Below are positions 26,176-39,427 of a stretch of 47,396 nucleotides of DNA, in pieces (positions within the stretch are counted from its first letter, which is position 1; each line of letters starts with the position of its first letter). The stretch lies in contig CACNZU010000006.1 of assembly GCA_902624885.1 (NCBI GenBank), positions 1 through 47,396 on the forward strand, written 5' to 3'. Below the pieces are notes generated by a model. The model was not told the origin of the DNA and made no database searches. It saw only the letters and a program-made list of their open reading frames with translations. This stretch comes from an uncultured Pelagibacteraceae bacterium. Lineage in GTDB: Bacteria > Pseudomonadota > Alphaproteobacteria > Pelagibacterales > Pelagibacteraceae. The position numbers and the translations under genes are program-made.

Positions 26176-27024
26176 ATGTCAAAATTTTATCTAAATAAAT
26201 CTGTTTTAGAATTTTATAAAAAAATGCCATTCAACATTTATTCTAATTCTTATACTGCAATTAAAAGTTTAAAAACAAATGATCCTCTTAGCCTTTACCC
26301 CCCTTTAAAAAAAATAATTAAAAATAAGAAAAATTTTAATATTATAGACTTGGGTTGCGGGGCAGGATGGTTTGCTAATTTACTCTCGTACAAATTTAAG
26401 AATATCAATGTGACAGGAGTAGATTTTAATCCGAGAGCTATTGAATTTGCAAAAAATATAAAAAACAAGCTTAATCTTAAAACTAATTTTGTAATTGAAG
26501 ATTTGTTTGAAGTAAGATCAAACGACAAGTTAGATCTAGTTTCATCACTTGGGGTTTTGCATCATACAAATGACTGTCATAAAGGTATTGAAAAAATTAT
26601 TGATTTATCACCGAATTATATCTGTATTGGTCTATATCATAAATATGGAAGAAAACCGTTTTTAAGCCATGTTAAAAAGTTAAAATCTAAATTTAAAAAG
26701 CTCAAAAAAGATGATTTTGAAGATCGAATGTATGCAGAATATAAAAAATTAGACGCAAGAAATTCCGATGAGCTAAATAAAATGTCTTGGTTTAGAGATC
26801 AAATGCTTCATCCAAAAGAGACTCAACACACACTTGCAGAAATAGCTCCAATTTTTAAGAACAAATATAAGATCTTTTCAACTTCTATAAATAGATTCAA
26901 AAAAATAAATGATTTAGAAAGAGTCATTGAATCTGAAAAAAAATGGTATGATTATGCTTTAGAAAAATTGGAGAAGAAAATTTATTTTCCAGGATTTTTC
27001 ATTATCTTTGCTGTCAAAAAATAA
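26176..27024 (+). CDS. Class I SAM-dependent methyltransferase
   Basis: 282 residues. The SAM-binding motif I is IIDLGCGAGWFANLL (about 56-70), motif II is VTGVDFNPRAIEFAK, and the region LDLVSSLGVLHHTNDCHKGIEKI matches the motif III/IV segment of the UbiE/COQ5-like group. The C-terminal half is lysine-rich and not recognised. Substrate is unknown; the neighbouring FkbM genes suggest glycan or small-molecule methylation. No Shine-Dalgarno is visible ahead of its ATG. First gene of an accessory block, directly downstream of hairpin copy 3. Confidence 0.78.
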   Translation: MSKFYLNKSVLEFYKKMPFNIYSNSYTAIKSLKTNDPLSLYPPLKKIIKNKKNFNIIDLGCGAGWFANLLSYKFKNINVTGVDFNPRAIEFAKNIKNKLNLKTNFVIEDLFEVRSNDKLDLVSSLGVLHHTNDCHKGIEKIIDLSPNYICIGLYHKYGRKPFLSHVKKLKSKFKKLKKDDFEDRMYAEYKKLDARNSDELNKMSWFRDQMLHPKETQHTLAEIAPIFKNKYKIFSTSINRFKKINDLERVIESEKKWYDYALEKLEKKIYFPGFFIIFAVKK

Positions 27025-27032
27025 ATTTTAAA

Positions 27033-27794
27033 ATGATTAAAAAAATCTTAAAAAAAATTATCAATTCTTTTGGATACAATATAAATAAATATAATAAAGA
27101 GATTCAAAACGTAAATTTTGATGAATTACTAAAAGAAAAAATTAAGAAAAACCCAGTTATATTTGATGTAGGAGCTAATCAGGGTCAATCGATTGAAAAA
27201 TATAAAAAAATTTTTTCAAACCCTGTAATTCATTCTTTTGAACCTATAAAAAGGGAATTTGATATTATGCACTCAAAATTTGGAAACACAGAAAATATTC
27301 ATCTCAACAATTTTGCTTTAGGTGATAAAGAAGAATATAGGATATTAAATGTGGCTGCTAAATCTTCAAACTCTTCTTTTATTAAAATTAAATCAGGAAC
27401 AAAATGGCTTGAGCATAGAAGTAAAGATAAAAGAGTAGAGCAAGAAAAATATTCTGAGTCACAAGAAGTAAATATAAAAACTTTAGACAATTATTTCAAA
27501 GATAAAAATGTACAAGAAATTGATTTGTTAAAAATTGATACCCAAGGTTATGAGGATAAAGTATTAATTGGTTGTCAAGAAACTTTGAAAAAAAATAAAA
27601 TTAAAGCAATAATAGTTGAAATAATGTTTGATAATGTATACGAAAAATATTTTTCTTTTAGCGATATAGAAAAATATATAAATCCAAATGATTTTAGAAT
27701 GGTTGGTATAGACTTAATCAATAATAATTTATTTTCAGGGTTAGTTTTTTTTGCAGATGTTTATTATTTTAATAAAAAAACTTATAATCTGTAA
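27033..27794 (+). CDS. FkbM-family methyltransferase 1
   Basis: 253 residues. FkbM O-methyltransferase pattern: VIFDVGANQGQSIEKYKK (motif I, about 42-59), IHSFEPIKREFDIM, LNNFALGDKEE, and the later EIDLLKIDTQGYEDKVLIGCQETLKKNKIKAIIVEI. Such enzymes commonly methylate sugar hydroxyls in surface polysaccharides or secondary metabolites. It is 8 bases after the preceding methyltransferase, so co-transcribed. Substrate unknown. Confidence 0.85.
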   Translation: MIKKILKKIINSFGYNINKYNKEIQNVNFDELLKEKIKKNPVIFDVGANQGQSIEKYKKIFSNPVIHSFEPIKREFDIMHSKFGNTENIHLNNFALGDKEEYRILNVAAKSSNSSFIKIKSGTKWLEHRSKDKRVEQEKYSESQEVNIKTLDNYFKDKNVQEIDLLKIDTQGYEDKVLIGCQETLKKNKIKAIIVEIMFDNVYEKYFSFSDIEKYINPNDFRMVGIDLINNNLFSGLVFFADVYYFNKKTYNL

Positions 27795-27824
27795 ATTTTA
27801 TTTTTGTATAAAAAACAGTAATTT

Positions 27825-28682
27825 ATGAAATTAATATCCCAAATATTTTATAATTTTTTAGTCATAATTGATAAACTTTTTAAGTTTTTTTTAAAAAAAA
27901 GTATACTTAGTTGGTTTAAAGATTTTTTACACAATGATTCTTATTTGAAACTTAATATTTTAAGCAAAAAAATTCTTTTTTTTACTCCCAATCAACTTAC
28001 AGAGTGGAGAGTTAAAACTTTCTTTATAAAAGAGCCTGAAACCCTAGAATGGATAGATTCATTTGACAGTGACAATAAAACTGTATTTTGGGATATTGGA
28101 GCTAATATCGGACTTTACTCAATTTATAATGCACTTAAAAATAATAATTCAATAACTTATTCGTTTGAGCCTTCTACTTCAAATTTAAGGGTGCTAAGCA
28201 GAAATATTTCTATTAATAATCTTGAAAATAAAATTAAAATTATATCTTTGCCACTGTCTAATTTACCAAATAATTTTTTTAAAATGAATGAAAGTAATTT
28301 TGTTGAAGGAGGTGCTTTAAACACTTTTAAGGAGAATTTTGATTTTGAAGGCAAGGTATTTGAACCTAAATCAAAATATTCTATGCTAGGAACTTCGATA
28401 AACTATCTTTTAGAAAACAAAATTTTAGATGTACCCGATTATATAAAAATTGATGTAGATGGAACAGAGCATTTAATTTTAAAAGGAGCTGATAAGTTTT
28501 TAAATAATAAAAAAATTAAAAGTTTATCTATTGAAATTAATGAGAATTTTAAAGAACAGTATGATGAAACTATTAAAATCATGAGAGAAAATGGTTTCAA
28601 ATTACTTCACAAAAAAAATGGGAGTAAACTTTTAAAAAATAAAATATACAATGAAACTTATAATTTCTTATTTATAAGATAA
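27825..28682 (+). CDS. FkbM-family methyltransferase 2
   Basis: 285 residues. Motif I is FWDIGANIGLYSIYNAL (about 88-104), followed by YSFEPSTSNLRVLSRNISINNL and DYIKIDVDGTEHLILKGADKFL, the FkbM signature set. An N-terminal hydrophobic stretch of about 25 residues may associate with membrane. It is clearly different from FkbM protein 1 beyond the core motifs, so the pair is not a recent duplication. Probably methylates a sugar in a surface glycan (inference). Confidence 0.85.
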   Translation: MKLISQIFYNFLVIIDKLFKFFLKKSILSWFKDFLHNDSYLKLNILSKKILFFTPNQLTEWRVKTFFIKEPETLEWIDSFDSDNKTVFWDIGANIGLYSIYNALKNNNSITYSFEPSTSNLRVLSRNISINNLENKIKIISLPLSNLPNNFFKMNESNFVEGGALNTFKENFDFEGKVFEPKSKYSMLGTSINYLLENKILDVPDYIKIDVDGTEHLILKGADKFLNNKKIKSLSIEINENFKEQYDETIKIMRENGFKLLHKKNGSKLLKNKIYNETYNFLFIR

Positions 28683-28763
28683 AATAAACTGGTAAAAAGT
28701 CAAAATACACTTAAAAAATTATAAATTAGTTGATTTTATTTAATTTCAAAATATTGTTTACAT

Positions 28764-29414
28764 ATGGAAAAAAACTTGGAGCAACTAAATTATAAACTCA
28801 AAATAGTTGATGATTTTTTAAATGAATCAGATTTTAAGAGACTGTGTAATTTAAAAATTAACAAAAATGTTGAAAAAGATTTTCACGTCTACCATAATGA
28901 GATTAACGATAAAGGAATAATCAAATCTGTTATTGATAAAGAGCTTTTAAAAGATATTCATAAAAACTGTCATACAAAAGCTTTACAAATATTAAATGAT
29001 ATTTGTCCAGAGAAGGCAGATCTTTATGAGTATTCTGACTTTACAATAATTGTTACTTCCAAAAATAGTAAATTTCCAATTCACGATGATACGCCGAACA
29101 AGTTATTGTCTGGAGTTATTTATCTCTCACCTGAAAATAATTCAGGAACAATTTTTTATAATAATAAAAAAGGACAAAATAAAACTGAGATTGATTGGAA
29201 ATTAAATAGGGCAGTTTTCTTTTCCAGAAAAGAAAGGGAGACATGGCATTCATACGAAGGTGATAAAAAAAATGATAGAGTGGCATTAGTTTACAATCTT
29301 ATGACAACTAAAATTAAAAAAGTATTTCAAATTGAAAACAAAAACTACTTTATAGGAAATTTAAGGTGGAAACTAAGTCCACATATTTATAAATATTTGA
29401 AAATTATTATTTAA
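28764..29414 (+). CDS. 2OG-Fe(II) oxygenase family protein
   Basis: 216 residues. A double-stranded beta-helix dioxygenase core is indicated by the iron ligands H107-x-D109 (FPIHDDTPNKLLSGVIYLSP) and H162 (ETWHSYEGD), with R172 as the likely 2-oxoglutarate-binding arginine. The spacing resembles prolyl-4-hydroxylase-like bacterial enzymes acting on sugars, peptides or small molecules. It ends the accessory methyltransferase block after an 81-base gap in which no gene is seen. It is convergent with the small ORF at 29411, sharing 4 bases at their ends. Confidence 0.72.
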   Translation: MEKNLEQLNYKLKIVDDFLNESDFKRLCNLKINKNVEKDFHVYHNEINDKGIIKSVIDKELLKDIHKNCHTKALQILNDICPEKADLYEYSDFTIIVTSKNSKFPIHDDTPNKLLSGVIYLSPENNSGTIFYNNKKGQNKTEIDWKLNRAVFFSRKERETWHSYEGDKKNDRVALVYNLMTTKIKKVFQIENKNYFIGNLRWKLSPHIYKYLKIII

Positions 29415-29494
29415 AAAATATATTTATCAGCGATATAAATTAATATTCCAACAGCAATACCGAGAAGCATCCAATGAAAATTTCCTTTGATCAT
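29411..29494 (-). CDS. 27-residue single-helix membrane peptide
   Basis: A short ORF starts MIKGNFHWM, continues with a hydrophobic helix LLGIAVGILIYIA and ends DKYIF. Its ATG (29494-29492) overlaps the TGA of the mazG-like gene (29493-29491) as ATGA, so it is probably translated by coupling. One membrane segment with a basic N-terminus and a charged tail. No known family recognised; coding status rests on the overlap and the coherent membrane-peptide composition. Confidence 0.5.
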   Translation of the reverse strand: MIKGNFHWMLLGIAVGILIYIADKYIF

Positions 29495-29862
29495 GCTACA
29501 AATTTATTTAAATTTGGTTTAAAATATTTAGGTCCTTTCATCACCTTGCCTTTTTCATTGAAAATAGGTTTTCCATCAGGACCTAATTTACTCATATTTG
29601 ACTTTTGGACTTCCTGAAAACATTTATCCAAATTTATTCCAAAAGCGTGTCCTGCCCCATAGGTTACATAAAGAATATCTGTTAAAGCGTCTGCAACCTC
29701 TTTTATATCTTTTTTATTAATCGCCTCTCTAAGCTCGTCTAGCTCCTCACTAATTAATTCATACCTTAACTCAGATATCTTATGTGAGGGAAAACCAGCT
29801 TTTTCTTTGACCTCTTGACCAAATGTTATCATGAACTTTTTTACATTTTCAAAGTTGCTCAT
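29491..29862 (-). CDS. MazG-like nucleoside triphosphate pyrophosphohydrolase
   Basis: 123 residues, all-alpha NTP-PPase fold. Metal ligands are visible as E39-E40-x-x-E43 ([12 protein letters not shown]) and [17 protein letters not shown], with D58 and D62. The C-terminal [31 protein letters not shown] is a tail often seen in small phage-like and bacterial MazG relatives. It would hydrolyse (d)NTPs to monophosphates and pyrophosphate, cleaning the nucleotide pool. Divergent from fumC and coupled to a 27-residue membrane peptide. Confidence 0.82.
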   Translation of the reverse strand: MSNFENVKKFMITFGQEVKEKAGFPSHKISELRYELISEELDELREAINKKDIKEVADALTDILYVTYGAGHAFGINLDKCFQEVQKSNMSKLGPDGKPIFNEKGKVMKGPKYFKPNLNKFVA

Positions 29863-29922
29863 TTCTCATCCTTTATATTTTATAATTGTTTAAATAAGGT
29901 GTATTATAGCAAAGAATCAGAG

Positions 29923-31311
29923 ATGAAATATAGAACAGAATTTGACAGTCTTGGAAAAATAAAAGTACCTGGTGATAAGTATTGGGGTGCCTCAACGGAA
30001 AGATCTAATAAATATTTTAATATTGGCGATTTTTTGGTTCGTCCTCTAGTTATCCACTCTATCGCGATAATAAAAAAAGCTGCCGCAATAGTTAATGCTA
30101 GAAATAAAGATTTAGAAACTAGACTGAGTAAATATATTATTAAAGCCGCAGATGAAGTAATTAAAGGAAAACATGATGAACATTTTCCCTTAAAGGTTTG
30201 GCAAACCGGGTCAGGAACACAAACTAATATGAACGTAAACGAGGTAATAGCGAATAGAGCGATTCAAATTATGAAGGGGGAAATGGGATCAAAAAAACCT
30301 ATTCATCCAAATGATCACGTAAATAAATCTCAATCTACTAATGATGTATTTCCTACAGCAATGCATATTGCAATTGCTTTGAAGACTAGAGAAAAACTTT
30401 TGCCTGCTCTAAAGTTTTTAGAAAAAGAATTAGCCAAAAAGTCAAAAGAATTTAAAAAAATTGTAAAAGTTGGAAGAACACATCTACAAGACGCAACACC
30501 TCTTACTTTAGGACAAGAATTTTCTGGGTATCATGCTCAGTTAAAAAAATGTATCATAAGAATAGAAGCTGCGCTCAAGGAAATATATTATTTGGCACAA
30601 GGTGGGACTGCAGTTGGAACTGGTTTAAATACTAGAAAAAACTTTGATAAGAAAATAATTAGAGAAATAAGTAGAATTACCAAACTTCCTTTCAAACCAT
30701 CCAAAAACAAATTTGCAGCCCTTGCCGCTCATGATGAAATAGTGCATTTCTCCGGCACTCTTAATACCGCAGCAGTTTGTTTAATGAAAATAGCTAATGA
30801 TATAAGATTTTTGGGTTCCGGCCCAAGAGCGGGATATGGTGAACTTATATTGCCTTCTAATGAGCCAGGATCATCAATAATGCCTGGGAAAGTTAATCCT
30901 ACTCAATCGGAAGCGGTTACAATGGTATGCGTAAAAGTAATCGGAAATCATAATGGTATTACAATGGCAGGCTCACACGGTCATTTTGAACTAAATGTTT
31001 TTAAACCACTAATTATTCACAACATTTTACAATCCATAGAAATTATGAGTGATTCAGCAAAAAATTTTGCCTTATATTGCGTCAAAGGAATTAAAGCTGA
31101 TAAAAAAAGAATTAAATACCTCTTAGATAATTCTTTGATGTTAGTAACAGCTTTAGCTCCAAAAATTGGTTACGATAAAGCTGCATCGATTGCTAAGGCA
31201 GCATATAAAAACGGTACAACTTTAAAACATGAAGTTACAAAGGCTGGATTAATTAAAGAGAGAGAATACGACAGCTTAATGAGTCCAATTAAGATGACTA
31301 AACCAAAATAA
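29923..31311 (+). CDS. fumC: Fumarate hydratase, class II
   Basis: 462 residues from the ATG at 29923. An upstream in-frame ATG at 29815 exists, but its extra 36 residues are unlike FumC and overlap the divergent mazG-like gene. The protein begins [27 protein letters not shown] as class II fumarases do, and carries the superfamily signature [13 protein letters not shown] with the catalytic serine loop. Other conserved blocks are [18 protein letters not shown] and [21 protein letters not shown]. Iron-free, TCA cycle, interconverts fumarate and malate. Confidence 0.94.
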   Translation: MKYRTEFDSLGKIKVPGDKYWGASTERSNKYFNIGDFLVRPLVIHSIAIIKKAAAIVNARNKDLETRLSKYIIKAADEVIKGKHDEHFPLKVWQTGSGTQTNMNVNEVIANRAIQIMKGEMGSKKPIHPNDHVNKSQSTNDVFPTAMHIAIALKTREKLLPALKFLEKELAKKSKEFKKIVKVGRTHLQDATPLTLGQEFSGYHAQLKKCIIRIEAALKEIYYLAQGGTAVGTGLNTRKNFDKKIIREISRITKLPFKPSKNKFAALAAHDEIVHFSGTLNTAAVCLMKIANDIRFLGSGPRAGYGELILPSNEPGSSIMPGKVNPTQSEAVTMVCVKVIGNHNGITMAGSHGHFELNVFKPLIIHNILQSIEIMSDSAKNFALYCVKGIKADKKRIKYLLDNSLMLVTALAPKIGYDKAASIAKAAYKNGTTLKHEVTKAGLIKEREYDSLMSPIKMTKPK

Positions 31312-31312
31312 A

Positions 31313-32716
31313 TCAAAGAATTTCATATATAAACTTTTTAATTTTTAATAAGTCAAATATTTTTATAAAATTTTCATCAAATATAATATTTTCAAATTTA
31401 GATTTATAATATTTTAAATCATCATCTGTGGCTTTATAATTGTTTGCAAATTCTAAAGAATCTAAATTAATTTTATTATTGAGAATATTTAAACTTCCTC
31501 GAATGCTTAGATCAAGATTTTTGTCTTTACCTTTATAATTAATCTTAAAATATTTGAGTAATTTTTTTTTATTGGGAGAATTTACAAGACAATGAAAATA
31601 GTAAATAGGATATTCGTCTAGTAAGTTTAAATAACTATTACATTTAAAGTTAGAATTTGAAATTAAAAGATTTTTTGAGAAATTGAGCTCTCCATAAGCT
31701 AGGGCTGTTTTAATATCAGCCTCTCTAATTAAATTTTTTTCAAATTTTTTTGATTTAAAAGTAATTTTTAATTCACTATTTAATTGCTTTATCAAGTCCT
31801 GATGTTTTAATAATTTATTAATATCTAATTTTTTAAGAATATCTACGTCGATATTCTTTATATTGGTATTAAGATTAACCTTAAAAAAAGGTTTTAATTC
31901 AAGAGAACCGTCACTATTAAATGAAAATTTTTTATCTCTAAAATAAAAATTACTGAATTTTATATTCTGATTATCATATGAAAAATCTAACTTAAAATTA
32001 GATTTTAAAATTTTACCTTTTAAGTTACCTTTAAGATTATTGATGTCACCTTTTTCAAAAATTTTTATTTTTGATGAAACACCTGTTTTTAAAAGTTTTA
32101 AGTCAATGTTAGTAAAATCATTATTCAATTTTACTCTAAATTTTTTATTAAATACTTCTCCATTTATAATATTTTTCTTATATCCATAATTAATAAAATC
32201 AACGTTGTTAAGATTAATAATTTTTTTGTTTTTATCTTTTATAGTAAGATCTAGATTTTTAATAAATAATTTTTTTTTTAAAAAAAATATATTTTTGCTC
32301 AAAAATTTTAAATTTTTAATATCTGTTTCAATATTGTTATTTTCTAGTATTGTTTTTCTTACATTAAAATTTGAGTAGTTATAGATACTTAATATTTCAG
32401 GATATATGACAAGACTTTCTGTTTTTAAATTAATTCCTTTATTGTAAAAATCTGAGGTTAAATTTGAGATCTCTAAATTTGGAAGAGGAAACAACCTATA
32501 TTTTATACTTTCAATGGTTTTAATATGTAAACCATAGTTTTCGGATATGTAGTTTTTGATTATGGCCTCTTTTTTTTTGTAATCAAAAAATTGTGGAATA
32601 TATAGAAAAAATAGCATTGATAGCAAAAAAATTAAAACAAGGTATCTAAGAAAAAAAACAAATTTCAAAAAACCTGAAAATTTGTTGTTAATTATTTTTT
32701 GAAATTTATTTATCAT
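31313..32716 (-). CDS. AsmA-like inner membrane protein
   Basis: 467 residues. One N-terminal membrane helix (about 23-45, LVLIFLLSMLFFLYIPQFFDY) is followed by a long, beta-rich periplasmic part with repeated short strands. The start of the periplasmic domain, KEAIIKNYISENYGLHIKTIESIKYRLFPLPNLEISNLTSDF, matches the AsmA pattern in which a membrane anchor precedes the conserved 'LFPxPxLxIxN' segment. AsmA-like proteins are thought to act in lipid transport or outer-membrane assembly. Very lysine- and asparagine-rich. Convergent with fumC with 1 base between. Confidence 0.65.
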   Translation of the reverse strand: MINKFQKIINNKFSGFLKFVFFLRYLVLIFLLSMLFFLYIPQFFDYKKKEAIIKNYISENYGLHIKTIESIKYRLFPLPNLEISNLTSDFYNKGINLKTESLVIYPEILSIYNYSNFNVRKTILENNNIETDIKNLKFLSKNIFFLKKKLFIKNLDLTIKDKNKKIINLNNVDFINYGYKKNIINGEVFNKKFRVKLNNDFTNIDLKLLKTGVSSKIKIFEKGDINNLKGNLKGKILKSNFKLDFSYDNQNIKFSNFYFRDKKFSFNSDGSLELKPFFKVNLNTNIKNIDVDILKKLDINKLLKHQDLIKQLNSELKITFKSKKFEKNLIREADIKTALAYGELNFSKNLLISNSNFKCNSYLNLLDEYPIYYFHCLVNSPNKKKLLKYFKINYKGKDKNLDLSIRGSLNILNNKINLDSLEFANNYKATDDDLKYYKSKFENIIFDENFIKIFDLLKIKKFIYEIL

Positions 32717-32760
32717 TTTTTTTATTTTTATAACTAGTATATAAAGAAAAATTCCTTCTT

Positions 32761-34793
32761 ATGAATAGCATAGATAAATTAATTGATAACTTAAACAAGG
32801 AGCAAAAAGAGGCAGTGCTAAGCACTGAAGGACCAAACTTGATTGTTGCTGGTGCAGGATCTGGTAAAACAAGAGTTTTGACTACAAGATTAATTCATAT
32901 CATTAACCAAAAAAAAGCTTTTCCTAATCAAATACTCTGTGTGACATTTACTAATAAAGCTGCAAAGGAAATGCAAAATAGAGTCATGCAAAATTTGAAA
33001 GGAAGCTCTAACGCAATACCTTGGCTTGGTACATTTCATTCGATTAGTGTAAAATTTTTGCGAAGACATGCTGAGGCGCTAAAATATAAAAGTAATTTCA
33101 CTATATTAGATACTGATGATCAAAAAAAATTAATCAGAAATATTGTAAAAGGAGAAAATTTAGACGCAAAAAAATTTTCACCGCAATTAATCATGTATCA
33201 TATTGATCAGTGGAAGAACAAAGGACTATTACCAAAAAATATTAATTTAGAAAAATCAAGTTCTTTACTTAAGTCTATTTTAAAAGTTTATGAAATATAT
33301 CAAAATAAAACAAAAGACTTAAATGCTTTCGATTTTGGAGATTTAATTCTTTTCAGCGTGAAGCTTTTTGAAGAACACAAAGATATCGCAGAGCTATATC
33401 ACAAAAATTTTAAATACATTCTAGTAGATGAGTTTCAAGATACAAATTTTATACAAAATAAATGGTTAAATTTGTTAGTTAATGATAATCAAAACATTTG
33501 TTGTGTTGGTGATGATGATCAATCAATTTATAGCTGGAGAGGAGCAGAAATTAAAAATTTTTTAACCTTTGATCAAATTTATAAGAATTGTAAAGTTTTT
33601 AAGTTAGAACAAAATTATAGATCTACAAAAAATATATTGGAAACGGCCTCTAACTTAATTTCTAATAATTCTAATAGACTTGGGAAAAAATTGTGGTCCT
33701 CTGCTGATGAAGGAGAATTAGTAAAACTAAACTGTTACAGGACTGGTAAAGAAGAGGCGCAAGGTATAAGTGATATAATTGAAAAAAAAATTAAAAAAAA
33801 ATATTCATTAAATGATGTCTCAATTCTAGTAAGAGCAATTTATCAGACAAGAGAATTTGAGGAGAGATTTCTGCAAGTGGGGATCGCTTATCGCGTTTTA
33901 GGAGGTATAAAATTTTATGAAAGAGCAGAAATTAAAGATGCGGTGGCATATTTAAGAATAATAAATCAAAAATTTGATGATTTAGCTTTAGAGCGTGTAA
34001 TCGGATCACCAAAAAGAGGGATAGGCGAAAGTACTTTAAATCAAATATTTACCTTTAGTAAAGAAAATAAATTATGTCTAGAGGACTCCATTGTTAAAAT
34101 TTTGGAAAAAAATAAATTCAAGCCAAAAATTAAAACTTCACTTTCTCAATTAATTAATATGATCAAAAAGTGGCGAAGAGACTCAACGAAAATGAAGCAC
34201 TATGATTTATTGAAAATTATTTTGGATGAGTCTGGATATTCCTCGATGCTAAAAGATAAGAAAGATTTAGAAAATGAAAATAGATTAGAAAATTTGAAGG
34301 AATTATTAAGAGCAATGCAAGATTATGATAATTTACAAAGTTTTTTAGAACATGTCGCTTTAGCTACCTCGATTGATCAAGAGTGGGAAGGCGCAAAAAT
34401 AAATCTAATGACGATGCATGCAGCTAAAGGATTAGAATTTGATGTCGTATTTCTTCCTGGATGGGAAGAAGGTTTATTCCCTCATCAAAAGTCCTTGGAA
34501 GAAAAAGGAGATTTTGCTTTAGAAGAGGAAAGAAGGCTGGCTTACGTAGGAATTACAAGGGCAAAAAAAGAAGCTTATTTGTCTTTTGCGATGAAAAGAG
34601 CATATCACGGAGACTGGATGGATGCATTACCTTCAAGATTTATAAATGAAATACCAGATGAAAGTGTTGAGAAAAATGAGATTAACACTACAGATGATGA
34701 AAATTTTGATTTTAATCAAGATGATACTTTTGAGTTTGAAGAAGAGTATAGAAGTCCAGGCTGGGATAGGTATAAAAAAAACAAAATGCTTAA

Positions 34794-34806
<13 letters not shown>
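32761..34806 (+). CDS. uvrD: UvrD/PcrA-type DNA helicase
   Basis: 681 residues, superfamily 1A 3'-5' helicase for repair and replication. Walker A is VAGAGSGKTRVL, motif Ia CVTFTNKAAKEMQNRV, Walker B LVDEFQDTN, motif III GDDDQSIYSWRGA, motif IV EQNYRST, motif V MTMHAAKGLEFDVVFL, motif VI EERRLAYVGITRAKKEAYLS. Slightly shorter than E. coli UvrD (720). The C-terminus ends SPGWDRYKKNKMLKWKK. It overlaps the aminopeptidase gene by 13 bases. Confidence 0.94.
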
Positions 34807-38534
<3,728 letters not shown>

Positions 38535-38538
38535 TTAT

Positions 38539-39375
38539 TTATCTGATCATTTCGATTATTTTATCAAACAAATTTTTCTCTTTTTTTTTAATTAAATTTA
38601 TCGTTTTTTCATTATTTATATCATATTCTCTGTTTAAAATTTTATATGACTGTTTAAACCAGTCGCCAGAATTATAATTATATCCTAAAATTTTAGCATA
38701 TTTTTTTGCCTCCAGCTCTAATCCTAGATGATAATGAATTTCAACCAACCTATGTAGTGCTTCTTCTACAAAAATAGTTTTATCGTAATCTTCTATTATA
38801 ATTTTTAGTCTTTTAATTGCAGGAACCCACTTTTGTGTTGAAACATAATATTTTGCTACAAATAATTCTTTCGCTGCTAATTGATTTTGAATTAAATCTT
38901 TTTTAAATCTTAAATCTATCGCATAATCAGTATTAGGATATTTTTTTAAGAAAAAATCTATTTTTTCATTAGCTTTTAATAAAGGATCAAGATCTTTTTT
39001 TTCGTCACTTATTTGCTCAAAATATATGATCGAAATTAAATAATGGGCATATATAACATTTTTATCTGAGGGATAGGTTTTTAAAAACCTATTTAAATTT
39101 TCTAGTGCTTGTTCATAAAAATTTATTCCATAAAGAGAAAAGCTCGACATGATTGCCGATTTAGCCGCTAGTTCTACGCTTTGAAAGCTTAATTCGGCCT
39201 CTGAAAATTTCTTATTAGCAAAAAAGAAATCATTTTTTTCAAAAGCTTTTAAACCCTCATTATATAAAACATAAGGATCAGTTTTTTCAACTGGTTTATA
39301 TATAATAGCGTCTTCTTTTGAGCAGGAAAATAAAAATATAGTTATAATTAGAAATAAAATTAGTCTTTGAAACAT
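38539..39375 (-). CDS. bamD: Outer membrane assembly lipoprotein BamD
   Basis: 278 residues. Lipoprotein signal with lipobox LFSC (C18), then TPR repeats typical of BamD: YNEGLKAFEKNDFFFANKKFSEAE, SAIMSSFSLYGINFYEQALENLNRFLKTYPSDKNVIYAHYLISI, and the RFKKDLIQNQLAAKELFVAKYYVSTQKWVPAIKRLKIII block. Part of the BAM complex that inserts beta-barrel proteins. Located between lpxC and ligA, the usual alphaproteobacterial order. Confidence 0.92.
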   Translation of the reverse strand: MFQRLILFLIITIFLFSCSKEDAIIYKPVEKTDPYVLYNEGLKAFEKNDFFFANKKFSEAELSFQSVELAAKSAIMSSFSLYGINFYEQALENLNRFLKTYPSDKNVIYAHYLISIIYFEQISDEKKDLDPLLKANEKIDFFLKKYPNTDYAIDLRFKKDLIQNQLAAKELFVAKYYVSTQKWVPAIKRLKIIIEDYDKTIFVEEALHRLVEIHYHLGLELEAKKYAKILGYNYNSGDWFKQSYKILNREYDINNEKTINLIKKKEKNLFDKIIEMIR

Positions 39376-39427
39376 AATAAAACTAATAGCAGATTAAAAT
39401 TAAATTTATATGTAAATTTTTTTTAAA

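Noticed and set aside
28683-28763. Possible regulatory element in the 81-base gap before the 2OG oxygenase
   Set aside because: No hairpin, promoter pair or repeat copy could be supported there; a search for another copy of the tmRNA-end core found none by eye.
29815-29922. Longer fumC reading frame starting at 29815
   Set aside because: The extra 36 residues do not resemble FumC, overlap the divergent mazG-like gene, and the ATG at 29923 matches the family start.
31313-32716. Low-complexity A/T runs in the AsmA-like gene as a repeat feature
   Set aside because: Homopolymer runs are frequent throughout this AT-rich window and reflect lysine, asparagine and phenylalanine codons.
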